Assembly: GCA_964585545.1 (NCBI GenBank)
Contig: CAZPDT010000013.1
Coordinates: forward strand, 1 to 64,000
Direction: 5' to 3'
DNA: 64,000 nt
Origin: Brumimicrobium sp964585545
GTDB lineage: Bacteria; Bacteroidota; Bacteroidia; Flavobacteriales_D; Crocinitomicaceae
In this document: positions 24,741-32,665 of the stretch, one piece after another
Position numbering within the stretch: the stretch's first letter is position 1
Layout of the letters: each line of letters opens with the position of its first letter
Translations under genes and position numbers: made by a program
Notes under the pieces: model-generated
Database searches by the model: none
What the model saw: the letters and a program-made list of their open reading frames with translations, nothing else
What the model was told of the DNA's origin: nothing

Positions 24741-26641
24741 TGATCTAATTTTGAATATTGAGAATTATTACTTACAAACTCGGGGACAATTTCCTTCATT
24801 TTCTTGACTATCATTTCATTGTTCTGTCCGTCAAACAAGTCAATTAATGCTTCAATTTCTGAAAATATTTCTGGTGATACATGACTGCCCATAGCTTTTA
24901 AGATTTTGGGATGGTGTGTTGTTAGCGTATTTTCTTTTTCGGCAAGTAATTCTTCATACAACTTCTCTCCTGGTCGCAAACCAATGTATTTTATTTCAAT
25001 ATCTTTATTGAATTCTAATCCTGAAAGTCGAATCATTTTTTTAGCCAAATCTATAATTTTAACGGGTGTTCCCATATCAAAGACAAAAATTGTGCCCCCA
25101 TCTCCCATTGCTCCAGCTTCCAACACCAGTTGACAAGCTTCGGGAATGGTCATAAAGTATCGAGTTACCCTTTTATCCGTAACAGTTACAGGTCCTCCAT
25201 CTTTAATTTGCTTTTGAAAAAGAGGAATCACGGAGCCGTTTGAACCCAATACATTACCAAATCGTGTGGTTATAAATTGTGTTTTGGAAGTCTCATTTTT
25301 TGTTTGAGCATAGATCTCAGCAATTCTCTTTGAGGCCCCCATAACATTGGTTGGGTTAACCGCTTTATCTGTTGAGATAAGCACCATCTTTTCTACATTG
25401 TATTGATCGGCTAAATCAACAATGTTTTTGGTTCCCAACACATTGGTTTTAATTGATTCTGATGGATTGCTCTCCATTAAAGGAACGTGTTTATATGCTG
25501 CAGCATGAAAAACAATCTCAGGATGAAGTGTTTTAAAAACATTGTTCATTCGATTAAAATCTCTAACATCCCCTATGACAACCTCCAAATTTTTTGGATG
25601 TTCAGTTTCCATTAAATCAATATGCAAATCATACAAATCGGATTCTGCTTGGTCAAGCAGAATTAACTTTTTAACATCGTAATTCACAAGCTGCCTTGTG
25701 ATTCCACTACCAATAGAGCCCGCGGCTCCAGTAATAAGAACAACTTTATCTCTCAATTGGTTTTTGACGGATTCAACTTCTAAATTTATTGCCTCACGAC
25801 CCAATAAATCTTCAATATTTACTTTTCGGATTTGGTTGAACGAAAACTCACCATCAATCCATTTTTGAAAACTAGGAACACGTTTTACAGTAACATTTTT
25901 CTCAAGACAAACATCAACAACCTTTGTCATTTTATCCTTTTCTGGATATTGAATAGCAACAATAAGTTCATCAATATCGTGCTTTTCAATTATTGAATCC
26001 AATTTGGAACTGTGGTATATCTTCGTTCCTTCTAAGATATTGCCTTCTAATTTGGCATTGTCATCTAAAAAACCAACAATATTGTCCTTAATTTTTGGAT
26101 CTCGTTCTATCGTTCTTTTTGTAATGAGTCCTGAGACGCCTGCACCGTATATAAGGATATGATTTTCATTTTCATATTTGGGCCTACTGAATTCATAATA
26201 CAGCGTTTTAAAGAAAAAACGGGATCCTATCATAAAAAGTAATGACCCTAAAAACTCTACAATTATTACAGAAGTAGGTAAAATAAAGCGACCATCAAAA
26301 ACATAAAACCGTATAAGTCCAGCAATAAAAAGTATACTGCTGTATGTAAATAAAGCCAAGAAAATCCTTTTAATATCTTCAACTGAGGTATGCCGAACAA
26401 GTCCCTTATGAATTCTAAACACATAAAGAACAGTAATTTTTAATAAAATGATAAAAGGCAAAACATCTTGTAAATAATGCCATTCTTTAGCTATAACAGC
26501 TCCATCTGCATAGAAGTCAAAACGAACAAGATAAGCAAGAGCTAAAGCAGTGAGACTGATTAAGACGTCAAAAACAATAACTATCCATCGCGGAATCGTC
26601 TCAAAGTTTATCATTTTTGCAATACGGTCTCTTCTGTCCAT
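24737..26641 (-). CDS. CapD/PglF-like nucleotide-sugar 4,6-dehydratase
   Basis: A 634-residue membrane-bound nucleotide-sugar dehydratase of the FlaA1/CapD/PglF/WbpM group, which turns UDP-N-acetylglucosamine into the 4-keto-6-deoxy sugar for surface glycans. Seen: four N-terminal transmembrane helices (~14-140), a CoA-binding-like Rossmann unit (NHILIYGAGVSGLITKRTIE), then the SDR domain with NAD motif LITGAAGSIGSG (~295-306). The catalytic stretch is the expected STDKAVNPTNVMGASKR, with M-x3-K replacing the usual Y-x3-K. The IGLRPGEKLYEELL end is typical. It leads an operon with the thioesterase and MORN genes. Role in capsule, LPS or glycoprotein sugar synthesis is inferred. Confidence 0.93.
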   Translation of the reverse strand: MDRRDRIAKMINFETIPRWIVIVFDVLISLTALALAYLVRFDFYADGAVIAKEWHYLQDVLPFIILLKITVLYVFRIHKGLVRHTSVEDIKRIFLALFTYSSILFIAGLIRFYVFDGRFILPTSVIIVEFLGSLLFMIGSRFFFKTLYYEFSRPKYENENHILIYGAGVSGLITKRTIERDPKIKDNIVGFLDDNAKLEGNILEGTKIYHSSKLDSIIEKHDIDELIVAIQYPEKDKMTKVVDVCLEKNVTVKRVPSFQKWIDGEFSFNQIRKVNIEDLLGREAINLEVESVKNQLRDKVVLITGAAGSIGSGITRQLVNYDVKKLILLDQAESDLYDLHIDLMETEHPKNLEVVIGDVRDFNRMNNVFKTLHPEIVFHAAAYKHVPLMESNPSESIKTNVLGTKNIVDLADQYNVEKMVLISTDKAVNPTNVMGASKRIAEIYAQTKNETSKTQFITTRFGNVLGSNGSVIPLFQKQIKDGGPVTVTDKRVTRYFMTIPEACQLVLEAGAMGDGGTIFVFDMGTPVKIIDLAKKMIRLSGLEFNKDIEIKYIGLRPGEKLYEELLAEKENTLTTHHPKILKAMGSHVSPEIFSEIEALIDLFDGQNNEMIVKKMKEIVPEFVSNNSQYSKLDQ

Positions 26642-26798
26642 TATCTAAATTAGTGAATTTAAAATATAAAAATAATCAAATGAATATAAATCTTTATAAA
26701 AATGATGCTGTAATTCTTTTGTTCAACACACGTTATTCAATACATCCCTCTATTTTAAATTTTAATACGATGGCTTTCAGTCAATTGATTACTGTATA

Positions 26799-26828
26799 GC
26801 GTTCAGCTCATAAGTGCGATTCATCACT
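26799..26828. repeat. Dispersed short repeat, family 2, copy 2
   Basis: GCGTTCAGCTCATAAGTGCG followed by ATTCATCAC, similar in length and spacing to 51480-51508 and 6770-6798. Intergenic, between the CapD operon promoter side and the end of the SRPBCC gene. Confidence 0.4.
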
Positions 26829-26873
26829 TTTTTTATTTTAGATTTTAGATTGTAGATTTGGGAATAGTTCCGA

Positions 26874-27281
26874 TTAATCATTTGAAGCAAAAGCAGACTT
26901 TAATTCATTGGTCATGTGGTTGAACAAATTAGTAAGCGGTTTTTTCACCATCATCTTTAAAAAAGCATTGACTTCTCCATCAAAAGCAATATACCCTTCT
27001 GTTTTTCCTTCACTGGATTTAAGATGAACTGTGAGATGAAAAGGAAAGGGCGATTTCTCTCCTGAAATCATCTTAATTTCTTCATTTGGATTGAGTTGAT
27101 CTTGAACCAATGAAATGGTGATTCCACCTTGCACCTTAAAAGAACAATCAGTCGTTGTCCCTTTAAAATCTTGAACCTCATTTTCTGGCAGTAGTTTCCC
27201 AATATTTTCAGCATTGGATAAAAACTCATAAACAGTTTCTATTGGTGCATCAACAATTGCCTTTTCGCTATCTATTTTCAT
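26874..27281 (-). CDS. SRPBCC-fold (CoxG/polyketide-cyclase-like) protein
   Basis: A small cytoplasmic protein of the START/Bet v1 (SRPBCC) superfamily, usually binding a hydrophobic ligand in a helix-grip fold. Seen: N-terminal strand AIVDAPIETVYEFLSNAENI (the family's 'APxExVWxxLxD' layout), a mid strand GGITISLVQ and a C-terminal long helix (ALKMMVKKPLTNLFNHMTNE). The translation start is taken at 27281 (MKIDSEKAIVD); a longer in-frame version from 27317 would begin with non-family sequence inside pyrE. It is 10 bp after pyrE, so the two are co-transcribed. The ligand and role are unknown. Confidence 0.8.
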   Translation of the reverse strand: MKIDSEKAIVDAPIETVYEFLSNAENIGKLLPENEVQDFKGTTTDCSFKVQGGITISLVQDQLNPNEEIKMISGEKSPFPFHLTVHLKSSEGKTEGYIAFDGEVNAFLKMMVKKPLTNLFNHMTNELKSAFASND

Positions 27282-27291
27282 ATTTTTATAA

Positions 27292-27933
27292 TTATTTCCC
27301 CCATGAATCTGGTGCAACTCGCCATTTGTGCAGTGAATCCAAATTGTTTTCTGAAATGATATTTTCTTTCAGCGCAGTTTCTATTAAAACTTCATAACTG
27401 GAGAGTGTATTGATTTGACAGTTTGCTTTTTTAAAGGCTTCTTGAGCGGTTTTAAAATTATAATTAAAGATAGAAACGACGCCTTTAACATTTAAATCGG
27501 CAGCTCTCAATGCTTCAACCGCTTCGATACTGCTCCTCCCTGTAGAAATCAAATCTTCTATCACAACAACACTTGAGCCTGTAGAAGCATCTCCTTCGAT
27601 TCTGTTTTGTAAACCATGACCTTTGGCTGACGATCTAACGTAAACAAAAGGGATTCCTATTTCTTGAGCCACTAATGCTCCTATAGCAATTGCGCCAGTT
27701 GCTACACCTGCAATCATATCTGGCTTTCCATATTCCTCTATAATTGTTTGAGATAGTTCTTGTCGAACAAATGTACGCACTTCGGGATATGACAATATTT
27801 TTCTATTGTCACAATAAATTGGTGATTTCCAGCCTGAAGACCAAGTGAATGGATCATCAGGTTGAAGTTTCACCGCTTTAATTTGTAATAAATATTCTGC
27901 TATCTTAGCAGCCTTATCCATATCATTAATCAT
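27292..27933 (-). CDS. pyrE: Orotate phosphoribosyltransferase
   Basis: Cytoplasmic enzyme of pyrimidine synthesis that joins orotate to PRPP, giving OMP. Family features: FTWSSGWKSPIYCDNRKILS (~30-49), MIAGVATGAIAIGALVA, FVYVRSSAKGHGLQNRIEG, and the PRPP-binding VVVIEDLISTGRSS (~125-138). The 213-residue length is typical of Bacteroidota PyrE. The start may be Met1 (27933) or Met5 (27921). A -7 box (TACATTTG at 27946-27939, minus strand) puts the transcript start at about 27933, favouring Met5 or a leaderless Met1. The divergent Nudix gene starts 2 bp away, so each promoter lies in the other's coding region. Confidence 0.95.
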   Translation of the reverse strand: MINDMDKAAKIAEYLLQIKAVKLQPDDPFTWSSGWKSPIYCDNRKILSYPEVRTFVRQELSQTIIEEYGKPDMIAGVATGAIAIGALVAQEIGIPFVYVRSSAKGHGLQNRIEGDASTGSSVVVIEDLISTGRSSIEAVEALRAADLNVKGVVSIFNYNFKTAQEAFKKANCQINTLSSYEVLIETALKENIISENNLDSLHKWRVAPDSWGK

Positions 27934-27935
27934 AG

Positions 27936-28550
27936 ATGCAAATGTATAAAGTTTTTATTGAAAACGTTCCAATTTACTTCCAAAAAAATAAGCAGTTCCA
28001 AACCAACTTGTCAAAGTACTTTTTTCCGTCATTATCCTTGTTGGATTTCGATAGATTTCTGGATGAAATTCATACTTTAAGTGCAGGTGAAAGCATCTTT
28101 GTTAAAAGTCCTGATCCTTTCATGAAAATATCTTCTTTTTTTAAATATTTTGAATGGATAGAAGCGGCGGGTGGAATTGTAAGAAATACAAAAACTGATG
28201 ATTTATTGTTTATATTTCGCAATGGTGTTTGGGATCTTCCAAAAGGAAAGATTGAAGCGAAAGAAACCTCGAAAAAAGCTGCTTTGCGTGAGATTGAAGA
28301 AGAATGTGGCATTCGAAATATGGAAATTATATATGAACTTTCATCCACATATCATGTTTATTTTGCGTATGGGAAACACTGGATAAAAAAAACCTATTGG
28401 TTTGCATTAGAATCTTCTCAGATTGTTTTGGAGCCTCAAAAAGAAGAAAATATAACAGAAGCAAAATGGTTCCAGAGAAATAAAATTAAAAGTGTACAGG
28501 AAAATACTTATGCATCAATTTTAGATGTAATTGAGGAATATTTAGGTTAG
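27936..28550 (+). CDS. Nudix hydrolase
   Basis: A cytoplasmic 204-residue protein whose C-terminal half is a Nudix domain, hydrolysing nucleoside diphosphates linked to another moiety. The Nudix box fits GX5EX7REUXEEXGU exactly (Gly104, Glu110, Arg118-Glu119, Glu122-Glu123, Gly125), preceded by VWDLPKGKIE. The N-terminal ~75 residues form an extra module (FPSLSLLDFDRFLDEI; SIFVKSPDPFMKISSFF) not part of the core. Start at 27936 or, more likely from spacing, Met3 at 27942. Divergent from pyrE with 2 bp between the outermost starts. The substrate is unknown; proximity to pyrE hints at nucleotide metabolism but proves nothing. Confidence 0.88.
   Translation: MQMYKVFIENVPIYFQKNKQFQTNLSKYFFPSLSLLDFDRFLDEIHTLSAGESIFVKSPDPFMKISSFFKYFEWIEAAGGIVRNTKTDDLLFIFRNGVWDLPKGKIEAKETSKKAALREIEEECGIRNMEIIYELSSTYHVYFAYGKHWIKKTYWFALESSQIVLEPQKEENITEAKWFQRNKIKSVQENTYASILDVIEEYLG
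27939..27946 (-). promoter_or_regulatory. -7 box of pyrE inside the Nudix reading frame
   Basis: TACATTTG on the minus strand (CAAATGTA on plus) matches the consensus exactly; a TTG lies 23 nt upstream. It overlaps codons 2-4 of the divergent Nudix gene. Confidence 0.5.
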
Positions 28551-28565
28551 TCCCCGTCCAGACTA

Positions 28566-29423
28566 CTATATAAATTTAAAAACCACTCTCCTATTGTCCT
28601 GTCTACCCTCAGGGGTAGTATTGGGTGCTGCAGGCTCTCTTTCTCCTTTAAATTCAATTTCTAATTTTTCTGGTTTTACTCCATGTTTTTTAAAGAAATC
28701 TCGGATGGCATCTGCTCTTCGCTCGGATAAACTCATATTATATGGATCATCACCTACTATATCTGTATGCCCAGTAATCTTCACTCTTAAATCTGGTATG
28801 CCATCAAGGACACGTGCCATACGCTTTAAATAAGCGTGGTATTGAGGTCTGATTTCTGATTTATCAAAATCAAAATAGATGGGCTGAAACTTAAAATTTT
28901 CTTGTTCTTTTTTTAAAACTTCAGGTGCGGGATATCCTTTCTTATAATTCCGAATAAAAAATTCTTTCCATAAATGAGTTGTTGCAGGCTGTTCTTTCGT
29001 ATTTACCTCATGATCTGAACGAAAAAATAGGGCTCTTCCGTGTTGGTGTCTGCAGGTTGAGCTTTTAAATGTTCCCGACAAATACCCTGTACTGTCATTG
29101 TAGGTTAAATCATAAATTAATTTACATTCTGGAGCGTATCGAGAACGCGAAGACGCCATTAGACGGTCTTCAACAATTGATACTTTATTGCTGTTTTGTT
29201 CTATTTTAAATGATTTTACCGCAAATTCTTCGGCTGCATCTTTTAATTCCAAACGCGATTTCCCTTTGTTGTTTGCATTAATATCGAGATATACAACATC
29301 TGCGTTGTCCATTTTCTCACCTCCTGTCATCAATATACCAGACCACTTGCCTGAAAAGTCTTGTGCCAATGCATTAGAGAATACAAAGACCAAGAATAGA
29401 GTAAAGACAACGCTCTTTTTCAT
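28566..29423 (-). CDS. Exported OmpA-family peptidoglycan-binding protein
   Basis: A 285-residue exported protein. Signal peptide (VVFTLFLVFVFSNALAQ) from the start chosen at MKKSVVF; an ATG five codons upstream is also in frame. The N-terminal ~130 residues form a beta domain (FSGKWSGILMTGGEKMDNAD; CKLIYDLTYN; STCRHQHGRALFF). The last ~110 residues are an OmpA C-terminal domain: IYFDFDKSEIRPQYHAYLKR, RVKITGHTDIVGDDPYNMSL and SERRADAIRDFF, with the peptidoglycan-contact Asp and Arg of this fold. It likely tethers an outer-membrane or periplasmic component to the wall. Next to the NO/Fe-S cluster but separated by ~100 bp, so not clearly part of it. Confidence 0.88.
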   Translation of the reverse strand: MKKSVVFTLFLVFVFSNALAQDFSGKWSGILMTGGEKMDNADVVYLDINANNKGKSRLELKDAAEEFAVKSFKIEQNSNKVSIVEDRLMASSRSRYAPECKLIYDLTYNDSTGYLSGTFKSSTCRHQHGRALFFRSDHEVNTKEQPATTHLWKEFFIRNYKKGYPAPEVLKKEQENFKFQPIYFDFDKSEIRPQYHAYLKRMARVLDGIPDLRVKITGHTDIVGDDPYNMSLSERRADAIRDFFKKHGVKPEKLEIEFKGEREPAAPNTTPEGRQDNRRVVFKFI

Positions 29424-29521
29424 GTACAAATCATTCATTTTCTATTGACTTACGAATATCTGGCCAAAAGGTTTTATAGGAGTTAATTAAAATCTAAGGT
29501 ACAGTCTCTAATTCCTAAAAT

Positions 29522-29953
29522 TTAGTCAATTAAAAAAGCCAATCCGTTTTCAACTGGAGCACAAAGATCGCGTATATTTTTTTCTTTGAAAATCTTTTCA
29601 ATTAAATCACGGGCAACTTTGTATTCGTCATGTATTGGACATGGCCGAGATGTTGAGCACTGGCTTAATCCGAGACCACACTGGTTAAAAACCTCTTTTC
29701 CTTCAATAGTTTCGACAATATTATAAAGCGGTTGATTTTGTTGATTTTCATTTAAAGAGAATCCTCCACTTGGTCCTTTTGTGCTATTGATTACACCATT
29801 TTTAACTAGTCTTTGCAATGCTTTACCAACAGTATGTTCATTAGCATTGATATGTTGGGCAATTTCCTTAATTCCCGTTTTTTGACCTGATTTACTTTTA
29901 TTTGATAAGTAAATAACTGCTTTTATTGCTGTTTTGGTCGTTAAGCTCAACAT
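29522..29953 (-). CDS. Rrf2-family regulator with three Fe-S-type cysteines
   Basis: A cytoplasmic 143-residue Rrf2 transcription factor: winged helix with MLSLTTKTAIKAVIYLSNKS at the N-terminus, recognition helix around EHTVGKALQRLVKNG, wing KGPSGGFSLNEN, and a dimerisation helix. Cys92, Cys99 and Cys105 (QCGLGLSQCSTSRPCPIHDE) match the cluster loop of NsrR/IscR-type members, which bind [2Fe-2S] or [4Fe-4S] and lose DNA binding when the cluster is nitrosylated or oxidised. It is last in a run with the DUF59, oxidase-like and DUF1858/DUF2249 genes (gaps 0-33 bp), so it likely autoregulates an NO or Fe-S stress operon. NO sensing is inferred. Confidence 0.9.
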   Translation of the reverse strand: MLSLTTKTAIKAVIYLSNKSKSGQKTGIKEIAQHINANEHTVGKALQRLVKNGVINSTKGPSGGFSLNENQQNQPLYNIVETIEGKEVFNQCGLGLSQCSTSRPCPIHDEYKVARDLIEKIFKEKNIRDLCAPVENGLAFLID

Positions 29954-29986
29954 CTGTTTTATGGTTTGAAATTTAATGACTTGGAT

Positions 29987-30331
29987 TTACCATTGTCCTA
30001 AGAGCTCCTTACCGACATCAGATATTTTTGATTGATCCCAAGGAGGTTCGAAAGTTAAATCAATATTTAAATCCCAATCGGGCATTGTTTCTGTAACTGA
30101 ATTTGTTACATTTTCCAGAATAGTATCTCCCATTGGACAGAATTGTGTAGTAAATGTCAAAGTGAGGTCTAATCGTTTTGCATCATCGTCAAAATCCAAA
30201 TGATAGACCAGTCCTAAATCTACTACATTTAGCCCGACTTCTGGATCGTCCACATAATAGAGACCTTCCAAAACAATCTCTGCTTTTTCAAGATTGTTGG
30301 TCGTTGTTATAATATCACCTGTATCACTCAT
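29987..30331 (-). CDS. DUF59 / MIP18-family Fe-S assembly factor (SufT-like)
   Basis: A 114-residue cytoplasmic protein of the DUF59 family (SufT, PaaD, Cia2-like), which helps target or mature Fe-S clusters. Signatures: VLEGLYYVDDPEVGLNVVDL, LTFTTQFCPMGDTILENVTN with a likely cluster-related Cys in TQFCPMGD, and a C-terminal FEPPWDQSKISDVGKELLG. Gene order (oxidase-like gene, DUF59, Rrf2) and 17-33 bp spacings place it in the same operon. Distinction between SufT and PaaD-like activity cannot be made from sequence alone; an Fe-S repair role fits the neighbours, including Ric. Confidence 0.9.
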   Translation of the reverse strand: MSDTGDIITTTNNLEKAEIVLEGLYYVDDPEVGLNVVDLGLVYHLDFDDDAKRLDLTLTFTTQFCPMGDTILENVTNSVTETMPDWDLNIDLTFEPPWDQSKISDVGKELLGQW

Positions 30332-30348
30332 TTTTAATCTGTATTAAA

Positions 30349-31638
30349 TTATTTTTTTCTTAATTGCTGTTTATGGAATAGTGTTTTACTCACATTGTAA
30401 AGGTATAAAAAAGCAGCCAAAACCAAGACTACAGTTGCTAGTTTTAAAAGAATTAGATTCAATATAACAAGGCCCACAATAAAAGTAAAAAAGCCAATAA
30501 GATATGAAATTATCATAGCACTAAAAATACGGTCAGAAAATAAGTCTTTTGGGGCGGGAATTCTCCCTGTATGTCCCAACCCTTTGTATACTTTACTCCA
30601 TACAATAAATGGTAAAGTTTTAAAAGTCATTCCAAAAATAATTGCAGTGATCCAACCAAAGAGAATACAAAACCCATAAAGGAGCACAAGATTTGATAAA
30701 TTTGATTTTGGAAGTAGAAACAAGACAAATATGAGGGCAAAAATTGGCAACAACATCATTAACACAGAGACCAATGATGCTTTAACTTGGTCATCCACAT
30801 TTCTTCGTATTCTGCCTTTTCGTGCCTTAAAACAAAAATAAGCAAATAAGATTACTCCCGATAGTGCCAAAACTATTGAACCATAATAGTATATGGGATT
30901 GACTCCAAAACCTCTAAAGAAGAGAAAGCTAATAAGACTCAAATTCACCAACACGAAGATCCACCATAACAATCTGTTGTTGGAATACTTTGAAATCATA
31001 AATAATGGGATTAATCTGGAGCCAACCCCAACAACTAACAACAAAAACCAGCCAATTAATCCCAAGTGTGCGTGAATAGACAAATAACTCCACGAATCAG
31101 TACCTAAGAATGGAGTGTTAAAATTCCAAACCAAAAGCAATCCGTAAAATGTGGTCGAGAACAACCACAAAGAAGCGACAATGATAAACCAGGCATGAAC
31201 ATTTCTTTTTTTACTGTAAAATGAACTCAAAAGAACATTGATAACATAACAAAGCACTCCCAAATTAACAACAACAGCACCAGTTTTTAGAACCCATCCA
31301 GTATGAAATATGTAAAATCCTATAACCAATATAGGAATTCCTATTGCGGAAAGAATGAAAGTGAGATAGCCTAAAAACTCACTCTTTAACTCCCCTTCAA
31401 TCAATACAGGCAACAATTGATAGGAAGCCCCAAGAATGGTCATTGTGCCCCAGCCTAAAGTCATTACATGCGTAATCGCTAAAATGTGTGGATGATGGTA
31501 ACTAAGCGTTAAGACATCTGTATTTAAAAGAAGCATTATGGTTCCTAAAAGAATCGATAGCGCAGCATAACCATAAAACGGCAATATCACTTTATAGTCT
31601 GTCGTGGTTTGTAATCCGCCTATAGATGGAACAGCCAT
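30349..31638 (-). CDS. Twelve-helix NnrS/haem-copper-oxidase-like membrane protein
   Basis: An inner-membrane protein of 429 residues with about 12 transmembrane helices. Histidine motifs are laid out as in haem-copper oxidase subunit I or NnrS proteins: HHPHILAITHVMTLGWGTMT near the N-terminus (~50-69) and YLSIHAHLGLIGWFLLLVVG (~180-200). I cannot see a full catalytic set (no CuB triad confirmed), so it may be a haem-binding sensor or transporter rather than an oxidase. NnrS-type proteins are associated with NO metabolism; operon context (DUF59, Rrf2 and DUF2249 genes) supports an NO-stress role. It abuts the upstream gene, stop to start with no spacer. Precise family to be settled by structure. 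Confidence 0.72.
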   Translation of the reverse strand: MAVPSIGGLQTTTDYKVILPFYGYAALSILLGTIMLLLNTDVLTLSYHHPHILAITHVMTLGWGTMTILGASYQLLPVLIEGELKSEFLGYLTFILSAIGIPILVIGFYIFHTGWVLKTGAVVVNLGVLCYVINVLLSSFYSKKRNVHAWFIIVASLWLFSTTFYGLLLVWNFNTPFLGTDSWSYLSIHAHLGLIGWFLLLVVGVGSRLIPLFMISKYSNNRLLWWIFVLVNLSLISFLFFRGFGVNPIYYYGSIVLALSGVILFAYFCFKARKGRIRRNVDDQVKASLVSVLMMLLPIFALIFVLFLLPKSNLSNLVLLYGFCILFGWITAIIFGMTFKTLPFIVWSKVYKGLGHTGRIPAPKDLFSDRIFSAMIISYLIGFFTFIVGLVILNLILLKLATVVLVLAAFLYLYNVSKTLFHKQQLRKK

Positions 31639-32466
31639 TTATTGAATTTTAAATATAATTAAATAGACTTCCCCTTCCTGAACATCTTTAATGCGGTATT
31701 CATAATTCCTATCTTTTAATTCAGAAAGCAAGAAAACAGGTACTTTCTTATGATAAACATAAAGTGCTTTCCCATCAGGTAAGGTCTCCAAAGTTTCCAA
31801 AATCGTCATCATTGGACCAGGCATTTCAAGATTTCTCACATCTATTTCAATAAGTTGACCAGCAAATTGTCGCATTATTTCTTGCCAATCTCCAGATGTC
31901 GAAGTCTCTTCCTCGGCTTCCATTGCCTTTATTCCCCCTTTGGTTGGATTGGAATCGTAGAAATAACTCTCTATTGTATCCGAGTCCACATAGTTGAGAT
32001 GAGACTGAAAACCTTGTCTTTCTAATACTTTAATTAAAGGAATCGGTTCAAAATCAGTAATTACTTTTAACGCTTCTCCTGCCTTTAATGCTTTTATTTT
32101 TTCTTGAATTGGTCGCAATGGATCTCCACCTTCTGCAATCATTTGTCGCACATCAAAATCCACAATCATCTCCGAATCCAATTCTTCTAAATATTTGGGC
32201 ATCGGCTCTGCTTCTACTTCCTCTTCGTTATTCAGATCAGACCAATCGATCTCAAATCCTAGTGGTTCAAGAGCAGTAAAGAAGTCTTTAGGTGTAACTT
32301 TACCCATTTTGGAAGCCATAGATATGCTTGTTCTTCCTGCAACGAGTTTTCGCAATACAGGATTCAAAAGGCGTTTAAAATCCGGACTTAAACTTACAAT
32401 GGTATGCAAGGCATCAGGATTTTTCTTAATAATTTTACCTATTCTGGTTTTTTTATTAATCACCAT
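31639..32466 (-). CDS. DUF1858 + two DUF2249 protein
   Basis: A soluble 275-residue protein. Residues 1-75 resemble DUF1858 (KTRIGKIIKKNPDALHTIVS; LVAGRTSISMASKMGKVTP; FFTALEPLGF), the small helical domain also seen at the start of Ric/ScdA-type proteins. Two DUF2249-like units follow: ~103-170 (FDVRQMIAEGGDP; GEALKVITDFEPIPLIKVLE) and ~208-275 (IEIDVRNLEMPGPMMTILET; YVYHKKVPVFLLSEL; IKDVQEGEVYLIIFK). They are divergent copies lacking the HDP signature of the other DUF2249 units in the window. The stop abuts the oxidase-like gene, so it is co-transcribed. Probably a sulfur- or NO-related carrier; function is inferred from company. Confidence 0.85.
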   Translation of the reverse strand: MVINKKTRIGKIIKKNPDALHTIVSLSPDFKRLLNPVLRKLVAGRTSISMASKMGKVTPKDFFTALEPLGFEIDWSDLNNEEEVEAEPMPKYLEELDSEMIVDFDVRQMIAEGGDPLRPIQEKIKALKAGEALKVITDFEPIPLIKVLERQGFQSHLNYVDSDTIESYFYDSNPTKGGIKAMEAEEETSTSGDWQEIMRQFAGQLIEIDVRNLEMPGPMMTILETLETLPDGKALYVYHKKVPVFLLSELKDRNYEYRIKDVQEGEVYLIIFKIQ

Positions 32467-32579
32467 ATCTGAAGTTTAAATTAATTGTTTTTAAGCACGG
32501 TTTATCTAATCATAAAGGCAAGCGCAATACGATTCTCATTTTTTCAAACTTTAGTGATAAAATTATGAAATCGATTGTG

Positions 32580-32596
32580 TTGCACTTTTATTGCAA
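32580..32596. promoter_or_regulatory. Candidate operator upstream of the DUF1858/DUF2249 operon
   Basis: TTGCA-N7-TGCAA is a perfect 5-bp inverted repeat, 115 bp upstream of the start at 32466. It could bind a dimeric regulator, but no consensus known to me matches well. Confidence 0.3.
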
Positions 32597-32617
32597 GTTT
32601 ACAACGAATCAGCAAAA

Positions 32618-32657
32618 AATCAAGTAGCTTTTACTAATCAGCAAAAGCTACTTGATT
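32618..32657 (-). terminator. 15-bp hairpin terminator of the Ric gene
   Basis: AATCAAGTAGCTTTT / AAAAGCTACTTGATT, loop of 10 nt, just 9 nt after the stop of the Ric fusion gene, with a run of T on the minus strand. Confidence 0.85.
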
Positions 32658-32665
32658 GTATAAAT

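Noticed and set aside
27282..27317. Upstream start for the SRPBCC protein inside pyrE
   Set aside because: The added residues (MHQIHGGNNYKN) are the pyrE 3' end in another frame and are not family sequence.
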